Source: an uncultured Bacteroidota bacterium
Lineage (GTDB): Bacteria > Bacteroidota > Bacteroidia > Flavobacteriales > Flavobacteriaceae
DNA length: 64,000 nucleotides
Direction of reading: 5' to 3'
Assembly (NCBI GenBank): GCA_902622595.1
Contig: CACNQM010000001.1
Location: 124,001 to 188,000 of the forward strand
In this document: positions 8,752-19,401 of the stretch, piece after piece
Layout: each line of letters starts with the position of its first letter
Numbering within the stretch: position 1 is the first letter of the stretch
Program-made: the position numbers and the translations under genes
The notes under the pieces: generated by a model
Told to the model about the DNA's origin: nothing
Databases searched by the model: none
Seen by the model: the letters and a program-made list of their open reading frames with translations, nothing else

Positions 8752-10881
8752 ATGTCAAGAGATTTAAAATTTACAAGAAATATTGGTATTGCTGCTCACA
8801 TTGATGCGGGTAAAACTACTACTACAGAAAGAATCTTGTTCTACACAGGTGTTAGTCACAAGATAGGTGAGGTTCATGATGGGGCTGCAACTATGGATTG
8901 GATGGAGCAAGAGCAGGAAAGAGGAATTACCATTACCTCTGCTGCAACTACTTGTAATTGGAACTTTCCAACTAACCAAGGAAAAACAATTGACGATACT
9001 AAGGCTTATCATTTTAATATAATTGATACACCTGGCCACGTTGATTTTACAGTAGAAGTTAATAGATCTCTAAGAGTCCTTGATGGACTTGTTTTTTTAT
9101 TTTCTGCTGTAGATGGTGTTGAACCTCAATCTGAAACTAACTGGAGACTAGCTGATAATTACAAAGTTCCTAGAATAGGATTTGTTAATAAAATGGACAG
9201 ACAAGGTTCTAATTTTCTTGGCGTATGTAATCAAGTTATAGAAAAATTGGGTTCTAAGGCTGTTCCAATTGTTTTAAATATTGGAGATGAAGAGGACTTT
9301 AAGGGTATTGTAGATCTTGTAAAGAATCAAGCAATTGTATGGCATGATGATAATTTTGGATCAACATTTGATATTGTTGATATTCCAGATGATTTAAAGG
9401 ATGAGGCGGAAAGACTTCGTGGTGAGTTAATTGAAGCTGTAGCTGAATATGATGAAAATCTCTTGGAAAAGTACTTTGACGATCCTGATTCAATTACAGA
9501 AGATGAAGTTCATAAAGCTTTAAGAGCAGCAACTCAAGATATCAGTATTATTCCAATGATTTGTGGATCTGCATTTAAAAACAAAGGTGTTCAATTTTTA
9601 CTAGACGCAGTATGTAGATATTTACCATCACCTGAAGATAAAGATGCTATTACAGGCACAAAACCGAACTCTGAAGATGAAATTTCAAGACTTCCTAATG
9701 TATCTGAACCCTTTTCAGCACTTGCCTTTAAAATTGCTACAGATCCATATGTAGGTAGACTTGCTTTTTTCAGAGTCTACTCTGGTAGACTAGATGCTGG
9801 ATCATATGTACTAAATAATAGATCTGAAGATAGAGAAAGAATTTCTAGAATCTATCAGATGCACTCAAATAAGCAAAATGCAATCGATTTTATTGAAGCT
9901 GGTGATATTGGAGCTGCTGTTGGATTTAAAGATATTAAGACAGGGGACACTCTATCCTCTGAGAAGCACCCAATAGTGCTTGAAAGTATGGTATTCCCTG
10001 ATCCAGTTATTGGTGTTGCGGTTGAACCCAAGACAAAAGCTGATGTTGATAAATTAGGAATGGCTCTTGGAAAGTTAGCTGAAGAGGATCCTACATTTCA
10101 AGTTAAAACAGATGAAGCTTCAGGCCAAACTGTAATTTCAGGTATGGGAGAACTTCACCTTGATATTATTGTTGATCGATTAAGAAGAGAATTTAAAGTT
10201 GAAGTAAATCAAGGTCAACCTCAAGTTGAGTATAAAGAATCACTTACTCAGCCTGCAGATCACAGAGAGACTTATAAAAAACAAACTGGTGGTAGAGGTA
10301 AATTTGCAGATATTGTGTTTACAATTGAACCGGGAGAAAAAGGTAAGTCTGGACTTGAATTTGTAAATCTTATAAAAGGTGGAAACATTCCTAGGGAATA
10401 TATCCCATCAGTTGAAAAGGGTTTTAAGGACTCAATGAAAAATGGTCCTCTAGCAGGATTTGAGGTTGATTCAATGAAAGTAACACTTAAAGATGGTTCA
10501 TTCCACCCTGTTGATTCAGACTCACTATCGTTTGAATTAGCTGCTAAGCTTGCATTTAAAACTGCAGCAAAAGCAGCAAAAGCAGTAATTATGGAACCAA
10601 TAATGAAATTAGAAGTTATTACTCCTGAAGAAAACATGGGTGATATTGTCGGTGATCTTAACAGAAGAAGAGGTCAAGTTAATTCCATGGATGATAGAGC
10701 AGGAGCAAAAGTTGTTAAGGGTGAAGTTCCTTTATCTGAAATGTTCGGATACGTAACTTCTCTAAGAACACTTTCATCTGGTAGAGCAACATCTACAATG
10801 GAATTTTCTCATTATGCAGAAACTCCAACTAATATATCAGAAACTGTAATTTCTGAAGTAAAAGGAAATACAACAGAATAA
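8752..10881 (+). CDS. fusA: Elongation factor G
   Basis: EF-G is the GTPase that moves tRNA and mRNA through the ribosome after each peptide bond. The 709-residue protein has all G motifs: AHIDAGKTT (15-23), RGITIT in switch I, DTPGHVDF from about residue 92 and NKMDR near 146. The domain II to V order of translational EF-G follows, including GMGELHLDI and the C-terminal [16 protein letters not shown]. In many bacteria tuf follows fusA. Here rpsJ follows after 9 bases, as in other Bacteroidota, so EF-Tu must be encoded elsewhere. Confidence 0.99.
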   Translation: MSRDLKFTRNIGIAAHIDAGKTTTTERILFYTGVSHKIGEVHDGAATMDWMEQEQERGITITSAATTCNWNFPTNQGKTIDDTKAYHFNIIDTPGHVDFTVEVNRSLRVLDGLVFLFSAVDGVEPQSETNWRLADNYKVPRIGFVNKMDRQGSNFLGVCNQVIEKLGSKAVPIVLNIGDEEDFKGIVDLVKNQAIVWHDDNFGSTFDIVDIPDDLKDEAERLRGELIEAVAEYDENLLEKYFDDPDSITEDEVHKALRAATQDISIIPMICGSAFKNKGVQFLLDAVCRYLPSPEDKDAITGTKPNSEDEISRLPNVSEPFSALAFKIATDPYVGRLAFFRVYSGRLDAGSYVLNNRSEDRERISRIYQMHSNKQNAIDFIEAGDIGAAVGFKDIKTGDTLSSEKHPIVLESMVFPDPVIGVAVEPKTKADVDKLGMALGKLAEEDPTFQVKTDEASGQTVISGMGELHLDIIVDRLRREFKVEVNQGQPQVEYKESLTQPADHRETYKKQTGGRGKFADIVFTIEPGEKGKSGLEFVNLIKGGNIPREYIPSVEKGFKDSMKNGPLAGFEVDSMKVTLKDGSFHPVDSDSLSFELAAKLAFKTAAKAAKAVIMEPIMKLEVITPEENMGDIVGDLNRRRGQVNSMDDRAGAKVVKGEVPLSEMFGYVTSLRTLSSGRATSTMEFSHYAETPTNISETVISEVKGNTTE

Positions 10882-10890
10882 AGAATAGAT

Positions 10891-11196
10891 ATGAGTCAAA
10901 AAATTAGAATTAAATTAAAATCTTACGATTACAACTTAGTTGATAAGTCAGCTGATAAGATTGTTAAAACTGTTAAAAATACAGGTGCAATCGTTACTGG
11001 GCCAATTCCCTTGCCAACTCACAAAAAGATTTTTACTGTTCTAAGATCACCTCATGTAAATAAGAAATCTAGAGAGCAATTTAAATTATGCTCCTATAAA
11101 AGGTTGTTAGATATCTACAGTTCATCTTCAAAAACAGTTGATGCTCTTATGAAATTAGAACTTCCAAGTGGAGTTGAAGTTGAAATTAAAGTATAA
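10891..11196 (+). CDS. rpsJ: 30S ribosomal protein S10
   Basis: S10 belongs to the 30S head and, in other bacteria, also serves as NusE in antitermination. The 101-residue chain begins [19 protein letters not shown] and contains [28 protein letters not shown], spanning the long loop that reaches into the head. It opens the S10 operon portion and runs straight on from fusA, with 9 bases between. There is no separate promoter or terminator at the str/S10 junction. Confidence 0.99.
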   Translation: MSQKIRIKLKSYDYNLVDKSADKIVKTVKNTGAIVTGPIPLPTHKKIFTVLRSPHVNKKSREQFKLCSYKRLLDIYSSSSKTVDALMKLELPSGVEVEIKV

Positions 11197-11201
11197 AGTT
11201 T

Positions 11202-11816
11202 ATGTCAGGTATTATTGGTAAAAAAGTTGGAATGACAAGTATCTACGATGAAAGTGGAAAGAATATACCTTGCACTATACTTCAGGCTGGTCCTTGTACT
11301 ATTACCCAAATTAAAACTGAGGACAAGGATGGATATTCATCTTTCCAACTTGGATTTGATGAAAAGACAAAGAATATCACTAGGTCATATGAGGGACAAT
11401 TCAAGAGAAGTAAGTCTAAACCGTTGAATAAACTAGTTGAATTTAAAGGATTTGAAGGTGACCTTAAACTTGGTGATAAAATTACTGTAGATCATTTTGT
11501 GGAAGGAGAATATGTTGATGTTTCAGGTCTTTCAAAGGGTAAAGGATTTCAAGGTGTTGTAAAGAGGCATGGGTTTGCTGGAGTAGGTGATTCAACTCAT
11601 GGTCAGCACAACAGATTAAGAGCTCCTGGTTCTATTGGTGCTGGTTCAAGTCCATCTAGAGTTTTCAAGGGTATGAGGATGGCAGGTCAGACTGGAAATA
11701 CCAAGTCAAAAGTTCTTAACCTAAAAGTTGTAAAGGTTATGTCTGAAGATAACATCTTAATTGTTAGAGGGAGTGTACCCGGTCATAACAATTCATATAT
11801 AATTGTTCAAAAGTAA
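11202..11816 (+). CDS. rplC: 50S ribosomal protein L3
   Basis: L3 is an early-binding 50S protein whose loop reaches the peptidyl transferase centre. The 204-residue protein starts [15 protein letters not shown]. It has the signature region [17 protein letters not shown] followed by [19 protein letters not shown], which includes the Gln-containing loop. Its TAA overlaps the rplD ATG by one base (TAATG), which indicates translational coupling. Confidence 0.99.
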   Translation: MSGIIGKKVGMTSIYDESGKNIPCTILQAGPCTITQIKTEDKDGYSSFQLGFDEKTKNITRSYEGQFKRSKSKPLNKLVEFKGFEGDLKLGDKITVDHFVEGEYVDVSGLSKGKGFQGVVKRHGFAGVGDSTHGQHNRLRAPGSIGAGSSPSRVFKGMRMAGQTGNTKSKVLNLKVVKVMSEDNILIVRGSVPGHNNSYIIVQK

Positions 11817-12442
11817 TGGAGCTTAAAGTGCATAATATAAAAGGTAAAGAAACTGACAAAAAGGTCAAGTTAAACAAGTCAATTTTTGGAATTGAACCAA
11901 ATGACCATGCAATCTATCTTGATGTTAAACAATATCTTGCTAACAATCGTAAAGGTCTTCACAAGACAAAAGAGAGAGCTGAAATTGCTGGGAGTACAAG
12001 AAAGATCAAGAGGCAGAAAGGTACTGGTACTGCAAGAGCTGGAAGTATTAAGAACCCTCTATTCAGAGGAGGTGGTAGAGTATTTGGACCAAAACCTAGA
12101 TCTTACGATCAAAAAGTAAATAAAAAAGTAAAAAAATTAGCAAGAAAGTCTGCCCTTGCATATAAACTGAAAAACAAAGAAGTTTTAATATTAGAAGATT
12201 TTAAATTTTCAAGCCCAAAAACCTCAGATTATATAAAAATTATAAAGGCTTTTGGTTTAGAATCTAAAAAGACTTTACTAGTAACAAGCGAAACAAATAA
12301 AAATATTTATTTGTCTTCACGAAATATTAAAAATTCAAAAGTTATAATTAACTCAGAATTAAACACTTATGAGATTACAGATGCTAACAACATATTAATT
12401 TTAGAAAGTGCGGTTGAAGGAATTGAAACAACCTTGAAATAA
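11816..12442 (+). CDS. rplD: 50S ribosomal protein L4
   Basis: L4 lines the exit tunnel of the large subunit. In enterobacteria it also represses the S10 operon, though that control cannot be read from this sequence. The 208-residue protein has the tunnel-loop block STRKIKRQKGTGTARAGSI, then NPLFRGGGRVFGPKPRSYDQK. Its start overlaps the rplC stop by one base. Confidence 0.99.
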   Translation: MELKVHNIKGKETDKKVKLNKSIFGIEPNDHAIYLDVKQYLANNRKGLHKTKERAEIAGSTRKIKRQKGTGTARAGSIKNPLFRGGGRVFGPKPRSYDQKVNKKVKKLARKSALAYKLKNKEVLILEDFKFSSPKTSDYIKIIKAFGLESKKTLLVTSETNKNIYLSSRNIKNSKVIINSELNTYEITDANNILILESAVEGIETTLK

Positions 12443-12450
12443 ATTAGATC

Positions 12451-12741
12451 ATGGATATACTTTTAAAACCTATATTAACAGAGAAAGCAACAAACGAAAG
12501 TGAATTGAGAAATTCATATACATTCATTGTTTCAAAGTCTGCAAACAAGGTTGAAATAAAAAAAGCAGTTGAAGCTTCTTATGGGGTTTCAGTTAAGAAA
12601 GTTAGAACTATGATTTATGGAGTGGAAACTAGGACTAGGTTCACAAAGCGTGGTATCCAGAATAGCAAAAAAGGTCCTTATAAAAAAGCAATTGTAAAAG
12701 TATCTGACGGAGATAGAATAGACTTTTTCGCAAATCTATAA
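12451..12741 (+). CDS. rplW: 50S ribosomal protein L23
   Basis: L23 sits at the tunnel exit and is the docking site for trigger factor and SRP. The 96-residue protein has the family opening [12 protein letters not shown] and the core [20 protein letters not shown] and VSVKKVRTM. It has the usual length and sits between rplD (8 bases) and rplB (2 bases). Confidence 0.98.
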   Translation: MDILLKPILTEKATNESELRNSYTFIVSKSANKVEIKKAVEASYGVSVKKVRTMIYGVETRTRFTKRGIQNSKKGPYKKAIVKVSDGDRIDFFANL

Positions 12742-12743
12742 TT

Positions 12744-13568
12744 ATGCCTGTAAGAAAATTAAAACCAGTTACACCATCTCAAAGATTTAGAATTGTTAAT
12801 GGATTTGATTCCATAACAACCGATAAACCTGAAAAGTCTCTATTAGCCACAAAGAAAAGAACTGGTGGTAGAAATAACCATGGTAAGATGACTAGTAAAT
12901 ATAGAGGGGGAGGACATAAGAAGAGATATAGAATTATTGATTTTAAAAGAGATAAGTTCGATGTAAGTGCTACAGTAAAATCAATTGAGTATGATCCAAA
13001 TAGAACTGCATTTATCTCTTTATTAGAGTACAAAGATGGAGAAAAGAGATATATAATTGCTCAGAACGGACTTAAAGTTGGACAAACTGTGTTATCTGGT
13101 GAATCAGCTACTCCTGAAATTGGAAATGCGATGCCTGTAAATAACATTCCTTTAGGAACTATCATCTCTTGTATTGAATTAAATCCAGGTAAAGGAGCAA
13201 GTATATCCAGAAGCGCAGGTTCTTTTGCACAGTTAATGGCAAAAGAAGGTAGATATGTAACAATAAAACTCCCTTCAGGAGAAACAAGGATGATTTTGAA
13301 TACTTGTTATGCTACTATTGGTGCAGTTTCTAATTCAGATAATCAGCTTATATCATCTGGTAAAGCTGGTAGAAAAAGATGGCTTGGGAGAAGACCAAGA
13401 ACAAGACCAGTTGCCATGAACCCAGTTGATCATCCTATGGGAGGTGGAGAAGGAAAAGCATCAGGAGGTCACCCAAGATCTAAAAAAGGAATACCTGCTA
13501 AAGGATTCAGAACTAGATCTAAGAAGAAATCATCTTCTAAGTTTATTATAGAACGAAGAAAAAAATAA
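12744..13568 (+). CDS. rplB: 50S ribosomal protein L2
   Basis: L2 is needed for subunit joining and for the peptidyl transferase centre. The 274-residue chain carries [20 protein letters not shown] near the N terminus. In the C-terminal region, [20 protein letters not shown] includes the conserved His next to the catalytic centre. The end is strongly basic. rpsS follows after 6 bases. Confidence 0.99.
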   Translation: MPVRKLKPVTPSQRFRIVNGFDSITTDKPEKSLLATKKRTGGRNNHGKMTSKYRGGGHKKRYRIIDFKRDKFDVSATVKSIEYDPNRTAFISLLEYKDGEKRYIIAQNGLKVGQTVLSGESATPEIGNAMPVNNIPLGTIISCIELNPGKGASISRSAGSFAQLMAKEGRYVTIKLPSGETRMILNTCYATIGAVSNSDNQLISSGKAGRKRWLGRRPRTRPVAMNPVDHPMGGGEGKASGGHPRSKKGIPAKGFRTRSKKKSSSKFIIERRKK

Positions 13569-13574
13569 AAAGTA

Positions 13575-13841
13575 ATGTCAAGATCATTAAAAAAAGGACC
13601 ATACGTACATTTAAGCCTTCTTAAGAAGGTCAATAAAAATATTGAAGATAATAAGAAGGATGTTATTAAGACATGGTCTAGATCATCAATGATCATACCT
13701 GATTTTGTTGGACAAACTATTGCTGTTCATAATGGTAAACAATTTATTCCTGTTTACATTACTGAAAATATGGTTGGTCACAAACTTGGAGAATTCTCTC
13801 CTACAAGATCATTTAAAGGTCATACTGGTAACAAAAGATAA
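13575..13841 (+). CDS. rpsS: 30S ribosomal protein S19
   Basis: S19 forms a complex with S13 in the 30S head near the A-site tRNA. The 88-residue protein starts [18 protein letters not shown] and has the core [39 protein letters not shown] and FKGHTG. Length and order (rplB-rpsS-rplV) are standard. The 19-base gap to rplV is the largest inside the ribosomal block. Confidence 0.99.
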   Translation: MSRSLKKGPYVHLSLLKKVNKNIEDNKKDVIKTWSRSSMIIPDFVGQTIAVHNGKQFIPVYITENMVGHKLGEFSPTRSFKGHTGNKR

Positions 13842-13860
13842 ATAATATTGATTTAAATAA

Positions 13861-14262
13861 ATGGGATCAAGAAAAAGAAATAGTGCAGAAAAGATAAAGG
13901 AAGCAAAGAAGGACTTAGCTTTTGCTAAGCTTAATAATTGCCCTACTTCGCCTAGGAAGATGCGTTTAGTAGCTGACCAAATCAGAGGTGAAGATATTTC
14001 GAGTGCATTATCGATATTAAAGTTTAGCCCTAAAGAAGCTTCAAAAAGACTCGAAAAACTTTTAGTTTCTGCTATATCAAATTGGCAATCAAAAAATGAA
14101 AATGCTAATCTTGATTCAGCTCAACTTTTTGTTAAGGAAATTAGAGTTGATAGTGGAAGTATGTTAAAAAGAATTAGAACAGCTCCGCAGGGTAGGGCTC
14201 ATAGAATTAGAAAGAGATCTAATCATGTAACATTAGTTCTTTCATCAAAAACAATAACTTAA
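13861..14262 (+). CDS. rplV: 50S ribosomal protein L22
   Basis: L22 lines the exit tunnel beside L4, and its loop forms the narrowest point. The 133-residue protein has the blocks [20 protein letters not shown], then [15 protein letters not shown] and the beta-hairpin [20 protein letters not shown]. The N terminus carries a short Lys-rich extension before the core domain, common in Bacteroidota. rpsC follows directly with no gap. Confidence 0.98.
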   Translation: MGSRKRNSAEKIKEAKKDLAFAKLNNCPTSPRKMRLVADQIRGEDISSALSILKFSPKEASKRLEKLLVSAISNWQSKNENANLDSAQLFVKEIRVDSGSMLKRIRTAPQGRAHRIRKRSNHVTLVLSSKTIT

Positions 14263-14973
14263 ATGGGACAGAAGACAAATCCAATAGGAAATAGATTAGG
14301 AATTATCAGAGGTTGGGACTCCAATTGGTGGGGGGGTAGAGACTATGGTGATAAGATAGCAGAAGATGATAAAATTAGAAAGTACATATATGCAAGGCTT
14401 TCAAAAGCAAGTGTATCAAGTATAATAATTGAGAGAACTCTTAAATTAATAATTATAACTATAACTACTGCAAGACCAGGTATTATAATTGGTAAGGCTG
14501 GGTCAGAAGTTGATAAGTTAAAGGAAGAATTAAAAAAGATAACATCTAAAGATGTACAACTCAATATTTTTGAAATCAAACGTCCCGAATTAGACGCTTT
14601 TTTAGTTGGTAATAGTATTGCAAGACAGATAGAAAATAGGATTTCTTTTAGAAGAGCGATAAAAATGGCGATTGCTGCCGCAATGAGAATGAATGCAGAA
14701 GGTATCAAGATTCAAATATCTGGAAGACTTAATGGTGCAGAGATGGCAAGATCTGAATCATATAAAGAAGGTAGAATACCATTATCTACTTTTAGAGCAG
14801 ATATTGATTATGCAATTGTAGAAGCTCATACTACTTATGGTAGGCTTGGTATAAAAGTTTGGATTATGAAGGGAGAGGTTTATGGAAAAAGGGAGTTGTC
14901 CCCTTTAACTGGAATGAAAAATTCTTCTAATAATTCAAAAAAGAATAACAGACAAAGAGATAGAAAAAATTAA
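14263..14973 (+). CDS. rpsC: 30S ribosomal protein S3
   Basis: S3 forms part of the mRNA entry channel and helicase of the 30S subunit. The 236-residue protein begins [20 protein letters not shown]. It has a KH domain with the GxxG-type loop [15 protein letters not shown], and the C-terminal domain carries [20 protein letters not shown] and [12 protein letters not shown]. The tail is rich in Asn, Lys and Arg. It starts immediately after the rplV stop. Confidence 0.99.
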   Translation: MGQKTNPIGNRLGIIRGWDSNWWGGRDYGDKIAEDDKIRKYIYARLSKASVSSIIIERTLKLIIITITTARPGIIIGKAGSEVDKLKEELKKITSKDVQLNIFEIKRPELDAFLVGNSIARQIENRISFRRAIKMAIAAAMRMNAEGIKIQISGRLNGAEMARSESYKEGRIPLSTFRADIDYAIVEAHTTYGRLGIKVWIMKGEVYGKRELSPLTGMKNSSNNSKKNNRQRDRKN

Positions 14974-14980
14974 ATAGAGA

Positions 14981-15412
14981 ATGTTACAACCCAAAAGAAC
15001 TAAATATAGAAAGACACAAAAAGGCCGAATGAAAGGCCTATCTCAACGTGGGCATAGATTATCTAATGGAATGTTTGGTATTAAATCTTTGGAATCCAAA
15101 TTTATCACTTCAAGGCAAATTGAAGCTGCAAGGATTGCTGCTACAAGATATATGAAAAGAGAGGGTCAACTGTGGATAAAAATATTTCCGGACAAACCTA
15201 TAACAAAAAAACCTCTAGAAGTTAGGATGGGAAAAGGTAAAGGAGCTCCTGAGTATTTTGTTGCAGTTGTAAAACCTGGGAGAGTTCTTTTTGAAGTTTC
15301 TGGTGTCCCAGTAGCAGTTGCAAAAGAGGCACTTAGACTAGCTGCTCAAAAGTTACCTGTGACAACGAAATTTATTATTGCAAGAGATTTTAAGGGATAT
15401 TATGAAAATTAG
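14981..15412 (+). CDS. rplP: 50S ribosomal protein L16
   Basis: L16 helps form the A site of the large subunit. The 143-residue protein starts [20 protein letters not shown] and has [41 protein letters not shown] and [13 protein letters not shown]. The last 11 bases overlap the rpmC start at 15402, so L16 and L29 translation is probably coupled. Confidence 0.99.
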   Translation: MLQPKRTKYRKTQKGRMKGLSQRGHRLSNGMFGIKSLESKFITSRQIEAARIAATRYMKREGQLWIKIFPDKPITKKPLEVRMGKGKGAPEYFVAVVKPGRVLFEVSGVPVAVAKEALRLAAQKLPVTTKFIIARDFKGYYEN

Positions 15413-15602
15413 TGAAATTAGAAATATGACAATTGATGAGTTAAATGAAAAATTAACCGATACTTCAAATAAGTTATCGCAGTTAAAATTTAATAATTCT
15501 GTTCAAACAATTGAGAATCCTCTTGAAATTAAAAATTTGAGAAGACAGCTTGCTAAGCTTAAAACAATATTAAACGAAAAAAAACAAGATAATGGAAACT
15601 AG
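15402..15602 (+). CDS. rpmC: 50S ribosomal protein L29
   Basis: L29 lies beside L23 at the tunnel exit. I start it at the ATG at 15402 ([17 protein letters not shown]), which gives 66 residues, the normal length. An upstream TTG at 15378 in the same frame would give a non-family extension deep inside rplP. The core [20 protein letters not shown] and [15 protein letters not shown] are typical helical hairpin features. It overlaps rplP by 11 bases and rpsQ by 11 bases. Confidence 0.97.
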   Translation: MKISEIRNMTIDELNEKLTDTSNKLSQLKFNNSVQTIENPLEIKNLRRQLAKLKTILNEKKQDNGN

Positions 15603-15849
15603 AAGTTTAAGAAAAGAAAGAATAGGTATAGTTTCATCTAACAAAATGGAAAAATCTGTTGTTGTATCTGAAGTTAAGAAGGTAAAGCATCCTGTTTATG
15701 GAAAGTTTGTTTTAAAAACAAAGAAATATGTAGCTCATGACGAAAAAAATGATTGTAATGAGGGAGATACGGTGAAGATTATGGAGACTAGGCCTATGAG
15801 TAAGACAAAAAAGTGGAGAATTGTAGAAATAATAGAAAGAGCAAAATAA
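15592..15849 (+). CDS. rpsQ: 30S ribosomal protein S17
   Basis: S17 is a primary-binding OB-fold protein of the 30S body. The 85-residue protein has [19 protein letters not shown], then [20 protein letters not shown] and the closing block [19 protein letters not shown]. Its first codons overlap the end of rpmC by 11 bases in another frame. rplN follows after 1 base. Confidence 0.98.
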   Translation: METRSLRKERIGIVSSNKMEKSVVVSEVKKVKHPVYGKFVLKTKKYVAHDEKNDCNEGDTVKIMETRPMSKTKKWRIVEIIERAK

Positions 15850-15850
15850 A

Positions 15851-16219
15851 ATGGTACAAGCGGAGTCAAGACTTAAAGTAGCAGATAATACAGGAGCTAA
15901 AGAGGTTCTCACAATACGTGTGTTGGGTGGTACTAAAAGAAGGTATGCAAGATTAGGTGACAAAATTGTCGTAACTGTTAAAGATGCAACACCTAATGGT
16001 ACCGTCAAAAAAGGTCAAGTTTCTCTTGCTGTTGTTGTAAGAACAAAAAAAGAGGTTAGAAGAAACGATGGTTCATACATTAGATTTGATGAGAACGCTT
16101 GTGTACTTCTTGCCCAAACTGGAGAAATGAGAGGAACTAGGGTGTTCGGTCCAGTCGCAAGGGAGTTGAGAGACAAACAATTTATGAAAATTGTTTCATT
16201 AGCACCTGAGGTTTTATAA
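15851..16219 (+). CDS. rplN: 50S ribosomal protein L14
   Basis: L14 lies at the subunit interface and is the target of the silencing factor RsfS. The 122-residue protein starts [20 protein letters not shown] and has the family block [20 protein letters not shown] and FDENACVLL, followed by [20 protein letters not shown]. It opens the spc portion of the block, but no promoter gap separates it from rpsQ. Confidence 0.99.
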   Translation: MVQAESRLKVADNTGAKEVLTIRVLGGTKRRYARLGDKIVVTVKDATPNGTVKKGQVSLAVVVRTKKEVRRNDGSYIRFDENACVLLAQTGEMRGTRVFGPVARELRDKQFMKIVSLAPEVL

Positions 16220-16226
16220 TAAAGAG

Positions 16227-16538
16227 ATGAATAAAATTAAAATTAGAAAAGGAGATCAAGTTCTAGTTATTGCTGGAGAGAATAAGGGTACAAAAGGTGC
16301 AGTCTTGAAAGTGCTCTACAATTCCAACAAGGCATTAGTAGAGGGTGTAAATACAGTTAAAAGACATACTAAGCCAAATTCTGAAAACCCTAAAGGTGGA
16401 ATAATTGAGAAACAATTACCTATAGACATATCTAATTTGTCGTTAATGACAAAAGATGGAGAAAAAACTAGAATAGGATTTAAAACTGAGGATGGAAAGA
16501 AAGTTAGAATATCAAAAAAATCTAAAGAAACTATTTAA
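16227..16538 (+). CDS. rplX: 50S ribosomal protein L24
   Basis: L24 starts 50S assembly by binding the 5' end of 23S rRNA. The 103-residue protein carries the KOW motif ([20 protein letters not shown]) followed by [14 protein letters not shown] and [15 protein letters not shown]. Length and place between rplN (7 bases) and rplE (2 bases) are standard. Confidence 0.98.
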   Translation: MNKIKIRKGDQVLVIAGENKGTKGAVLKVLYNSNKALVEGVNTVKRHTKPNSENPKGGIIEKQLPIDISNLSLMTKDGEKTRIGFKTEDGKKVRISKKSKETI

Positions 16539-16540
16539 TT

Positions 16541-17089
16541 ATGTCATATTCACCAAGACTTAAGGACGATTACTCTAATAAGATTATCAAGGATCTTCAA
16601 GGTAGTTTAGACTTAAAAAATGTAATGCAAGTACCATCTTTAGAAAAAATAGTAATATCTAAAGGAGTTGGAGCTGCAGTAAGTGATAAGAAGTTAATTG
16701 ACCATGCTGTAGAGGAATTAACTTTAATATCTGGTCAGAAAGCAATTGCTACTTTATCGAAGAAAGATGTTGCTTCCTTTAAATTAAGGAAGGGAACACC
16801 AATTGGTGCAAAAGTGACATTGAGAGGTGATAAAATGTATGAATTCCTCGATAGACTTATTACAATTGCTTTACCAAGAGTTAGAGACTTCCAAGGAGTC
16901 AAGTCTGATGGATTTGACGGTAGAGGTAACTATAACCTTGGAATCAAAGAACAAATTATTTTTCCTGAAATCAATATTGATAAAGTAAATAAGATATCAG
17001 GTATGGATATAACATTTGTAACCACCACAAACTCCGATAAAGAGGCAAAAGCATTATTAAATAATCTAGGATTACCTTTTAAAAAATAA
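16541..17089 (+). CDS. rplE: 50S ribosomal protein L5
   Basis: L5 binds 5S rRNA and touches the P-site tRNA. The 182-residue protein has [50 protein letters not shown] and [20 protein letters not shown]. The C-terminal [18 protein letters not shown] is also diagnostic. It lies 2 bases after rplX and 3 before rpsN. Confidence 0.99.
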   Translation: MSYSPRLKDDYSNKIIKDLQGSLDLKNVMQVPSLEKIVISKGVGAAVSDKKLIDHAVEELTLISGQKAIATLSKKDVASFKLRKGTPIGAKVTLRGDKMYEFLDRLITIALPRVRDFQGVKSDGFDGRGNYNLGIKEQIIFPEINIDKVNKISGMDITFVTTTNSDKEAKALLNNLGLPFKK

Positions 17090-17092
17090 ATT

Positions 17093-17362
17093 ATGGCAAA
17101 AGAATCGATGAAAGCAAGGGAAAGAAAAAGACAAAGAATTGTAGCTAAGTACGCTGCAAAAAGAAAGTCTCTAAAAGAAACAAAAGACTATGTTGGTCTT
17201 CAAAAGCTTCCTAAAAATGCATCTCCAATTAGGCTTCATAATAGGTGTAAATTAACAGGAAGACCAAAAGGTTATATAAGACATTTTGGAATTTCTAGGG
17301 TAATGTTTAGAGAAATGGCAAATAAAGGATTAATCCCAGGTGTAACAAAAGCGAGTTGGTAA
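17093..17362 (+). CDS. rpsN: 30S ribosomal protein S14, zinc-free type
   Basis: S14 belongs to the 30S head. At 89 residues this is the long type without a zinc ribbon. Only one cysteine is present ([19 protein letters not shown]), unlike the short CxxC...CxxC form. The end, [18 protein letters not shown], is a close match to the classical long form. It fits the pattern that S18, L31 and L36 in this window also lack zinc ligands. Confidence 0.99.
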   Translation: MAKESMKARERKRQRIVAKYAAKRKSLKETKDYVGLQKLPKNASPIRLHNRCKLTGRPKGYIRHFGISRVMFREMANKGLIPGVTKASW

Positions 17363-17372
17363 ATTAAAGATT

Positions 17373-17774
17373 ATGTATACAGATACTATTGCAGATTATT
17401 TAACAAGAGTCAGAAACGCTAGCATGGCTGGCCATAAAGTTGTAGATATTCCTTCATCTAATATAAAAAAAGATATAACAAAAATTCTTTTTGATCAAGG
17501 ATACATACTTAGTTATAAATTTGAAGATACTGACAACAAGCAGGGTAATATAAAAATTGCCCTCAAATATGACTCAGTTTCAAAAGAACCTGTTATAAAA
17601 GAAATTCAAAGAATAAGTAAGCCAGGGCTAAGAAAATACTCTAGTTCTCAAGACTTTCCGAGAATATTAAATGGTCTTGGCATATCTATTGTGTCAACCT
17701 CTAAAGGTGTAATGACAGGAAAGCAGGCTGCTAGTCAAAATATAGGTGGTGAATTAATTTGTTATGTTTTTTAA
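17373..17774 (+). CDS. rpsH: 30S ribosomal protein S8
   Basis: S8 is a primary 16S rRNA binder. In enterobacteria it also represses the spc operon, which cannot be judged here. The 133-residue protein begins TDTIADYLTRVRNASMAGHK. It ends with the C-terminal signature block LGISIVSTSKGVMTGKQAAS followed by NIGGELICYVF, including the STSKG loop. rplF follows after 9 bases. Confidence 0.99.
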   Translation: MYTDTIADYLTRVRNASMAGHKVVDIPSSNIKKDITKILFDQGYILSYKFEDTDNKQGNIKIALKYDSVSKEPVIKEIQRISKPGLRKYSSSQDFPRILNGLGISIVSTSKGVMTGKQAASQNIGGELICYVF

Positions 17775-17783
17775 ATATATATT

Positions 17784-18326
17784 ATGTCAAGAATAGGTAA
17801 TAACCCGATAAACATTCCAGAAGGAGTTTCAATTGAAGTCAATAAGGACATCATCACTGTTAAAGGAAAAAATGGTGAAATGAATCAAGCTTTTGATGGT
17901 GTTAGTTTTGATATATCTACTGATGTGATACTTGTTAAAAGAAACTCGGAGTCAAAAGATCACAAGTCTAAACACGGGCTTTACAGATCTCTTGTGTCTA
18001 ACATGGTTAAGGGTGTATCTGAAGGTTTTACACTCGAATTGGAGTTAGTTGGTGTTGGTTATAGAGCAACGTCATCTGGTCAGAAGCTTGATCTTGCCTT
18101 AGGCTACTCTCATACTATAGTTATGAATATTGCACCAGAAGTCAAGGTTGAATGTGTAAATGAAAAAGGTTCTAATCCCATAATCAAATTAAGCTCTTCA
18201 GATAAACAGCTACTAGGTCATGTAGCTGCTAAAATAAGATCTTTTAGAAAGCCAGAGCCATATAAGGGAAAAGGGATAAAATTTGTTGGTGAACAAATAA
18301 GAAGAAAAGCAGGTAAATCAGCATAA
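17784..18326 (+). CDS. rplF: 50S ribosomal protein L6
   Basis: L6 lies near the factor-binding site of the 50S subunit. The 180-residue protein is a tandem of two related domains. It opens SRIGNNPINIPEGVSIEV and ends with the conserved PEPYKGKGIKF, then VGEQIRRKAGKSA. The central block LELVGVGYRATSSGQKLDLA is typical. rplR follows after 1 base. Confidence 0.99.
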   Translation: MSRIGNNPINIPEGVSIEVNKDIITVKGKNGEMNQAFDGVSFDISTDVILVKRNSESKDHKSKHGLYRSLVSNMVKGVSEGFTLELELVGVGYRATSSGQKLDLALGYSHTIVMNIAPEVKVECVNEKGSNPIIKLSSSDKQLLGHVAAKIRSFRKPEPYKGKGIKFVGEQIRRKAGKSA

Positions 18327-18327
18327 T

Positions 18328-18687
18328 ATGAAAAATAATAAAACCTTTAGAAGAAATAGAATTAGACAAAGAATAAAGAAAGTAGTTTCGGGTACCTCTG
18401 ACTATCCTAGGCTTTCTGTATTTAGAAGTAATAAAGAGATATATTGTCAATTAATTGATGATGTAAATGGTAAAACTATTGTTCAAACATCTTCAAGAGA
18501 TAAGTCAATTGCTGATCTAAAGTTAAAGAGTAATATTGAAATCTCTTTCAATGTAGGAAAATCAGTAGCAGAGCTAGCATTGAAAAAAGGTATTGATAAA
18601 ATTAAATTCGATAGAGGTGGATACCTTTATCACGGTAGAGTTAAATCACTTGCTGATGGTGCAAGAGAGGGTGGACTTAAATTTTAA
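18328..18687 (+). CDS. rplR: 50S ribosomal protein L18
   Basis: L18 binds 5S rRNA together with L5. The 119-residue protein has the basic N terminus ([11 protein letters not shown]), then [20 protein letters not shown], the helix [20 protein letters not shown] and the end [20 protein letters not shown]. It lies between rplF (1 base) and rpsE (2 bases). Confidence 0.99.
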   Translation: MKNNKTFRRNRIRQRIKKVVSGTSDYPRLSVFRSNKEIYCQLIDDVNGKTIVQTSSRDKSIADLKLKSNIEISFNVGKSVAELALKKGIDKIKFDRGGYLYHGRVKSLADGAREGGLKF

Positions 18688-18689
18688 AT

Positions 18690-19214
18690 ATGTATAAAAA
18701 TTATAAAAATATTGAACTTGTAAAGCCAGCTGGTCTAGACTTAAAAGATAAACTTGTTGGTATTCAAAGAGTAACAAAAGTAACAAAAGGTGGTAGGGCC
18801 TTTGGTTTCTCTGCTATTGTTGTTGTCGGTGATGAAAACGGAGTTGTTGGGCATGGACTGGGTAAAGCCAAAGAAGTTACAACTGCAATTTCTAAAGCTG
18901 TTGAAGACGCTAAAAAAAATCTGGTAAGAATTCCAATTGAAAATGGTACTTTACCACACGAACAAAAGGGTAAATATGGTGGTTCAAGAGTGTTTATAAA
19001 GCCTGCGACTCCAGGTACAGGTGTAATTGCAGGTGGTGCTGTAAGAACAGTATTAGAAGCTGTAGGTGTACAAAATGTTCTTTCTAAATCTCAAGGGTCA
19101 TCAAATCCTCATAATGTTGTAAAAGCTACGTTTGATGCACTACTTAATTTAAGAAGTCCATTAATGATATCAAGACAAAGAGGTGTATCCCTAGATAAAG
19201 TTTTTAAAGGATGA
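18690..19214 (+). CDS. rpsE: 30S ribosomal protein S5
   Basis: S5 helps control decoding accuracy and is the site of spectinomycin-resistance changes in other bacteria. The 174-residue protein has the N-terminal RNA-binding domain with [20 protein letters not shown] and [17 protein letters not shown]. It also has [20 protein letters not shown] and the C-terminal [19 protein letters not shown]. Its stop overlaps the rpmD start by 4 bases (ATGA). Confidence 0.99.
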   Translation: MYKNYKNIELVKPAGLDLKDKLVGIQRVTKVTKGGRAFGFSAIVVVGDENGVVGHGLGKAKEVTTAISKAVEDAKKNLVRIPIENGTLPHEQKGKYGGSRVFIKPATPGTGVIAGGAVRTVLEAVGVQNVLSKSQGSSNPHNVVKATFDALLNLRSPLMISRQRGVSLDKVFKG

Positions 19215-19396
19215 GTAAAAAGGTAAAAATTAAACAAGTTAGAAGTACTATAAAGAGATTAGAGTCTCAAAAAAGAACTCTAAAGGCTCTTGGTTTAAGA
19301 AAAATTGGAATGGAAGTAGAACATGAATTATCATCCTCTATTTCTGGTATGATTAAAAAAGTAAAACATCTAGTTGAAATAAAACCTGTAAAATAA
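19211..19396 (+). CDS. rpmD: 50S ribosomal protein L30
   Basis: L30 is a small 50S protein near 5S rRNA. It has 61 residues and the family features [20 protein letters not shown] and [16 protein letters not shown]. It overlaps the end of rpsE by 4 bases and is followed by rplO after 5 bases, the standard spc order. Confidence 0.98.
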   Translation: MSKKVKIKQVRSTIKRLESQKRTLKALGLRKIGMEVEHELSSSISGMIKKVKHLVEIKPVK

Positions 19397-19401
19397 TAAT
19401 C

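Noticed and set aside
10272-10637. Long minus-strand open frame inside fusA
   Set aside because: It is a shadow of the fusA codons with no family features. Similar shadows in rpsC (14343-14708) and carA (24673-25077) were also rejected.
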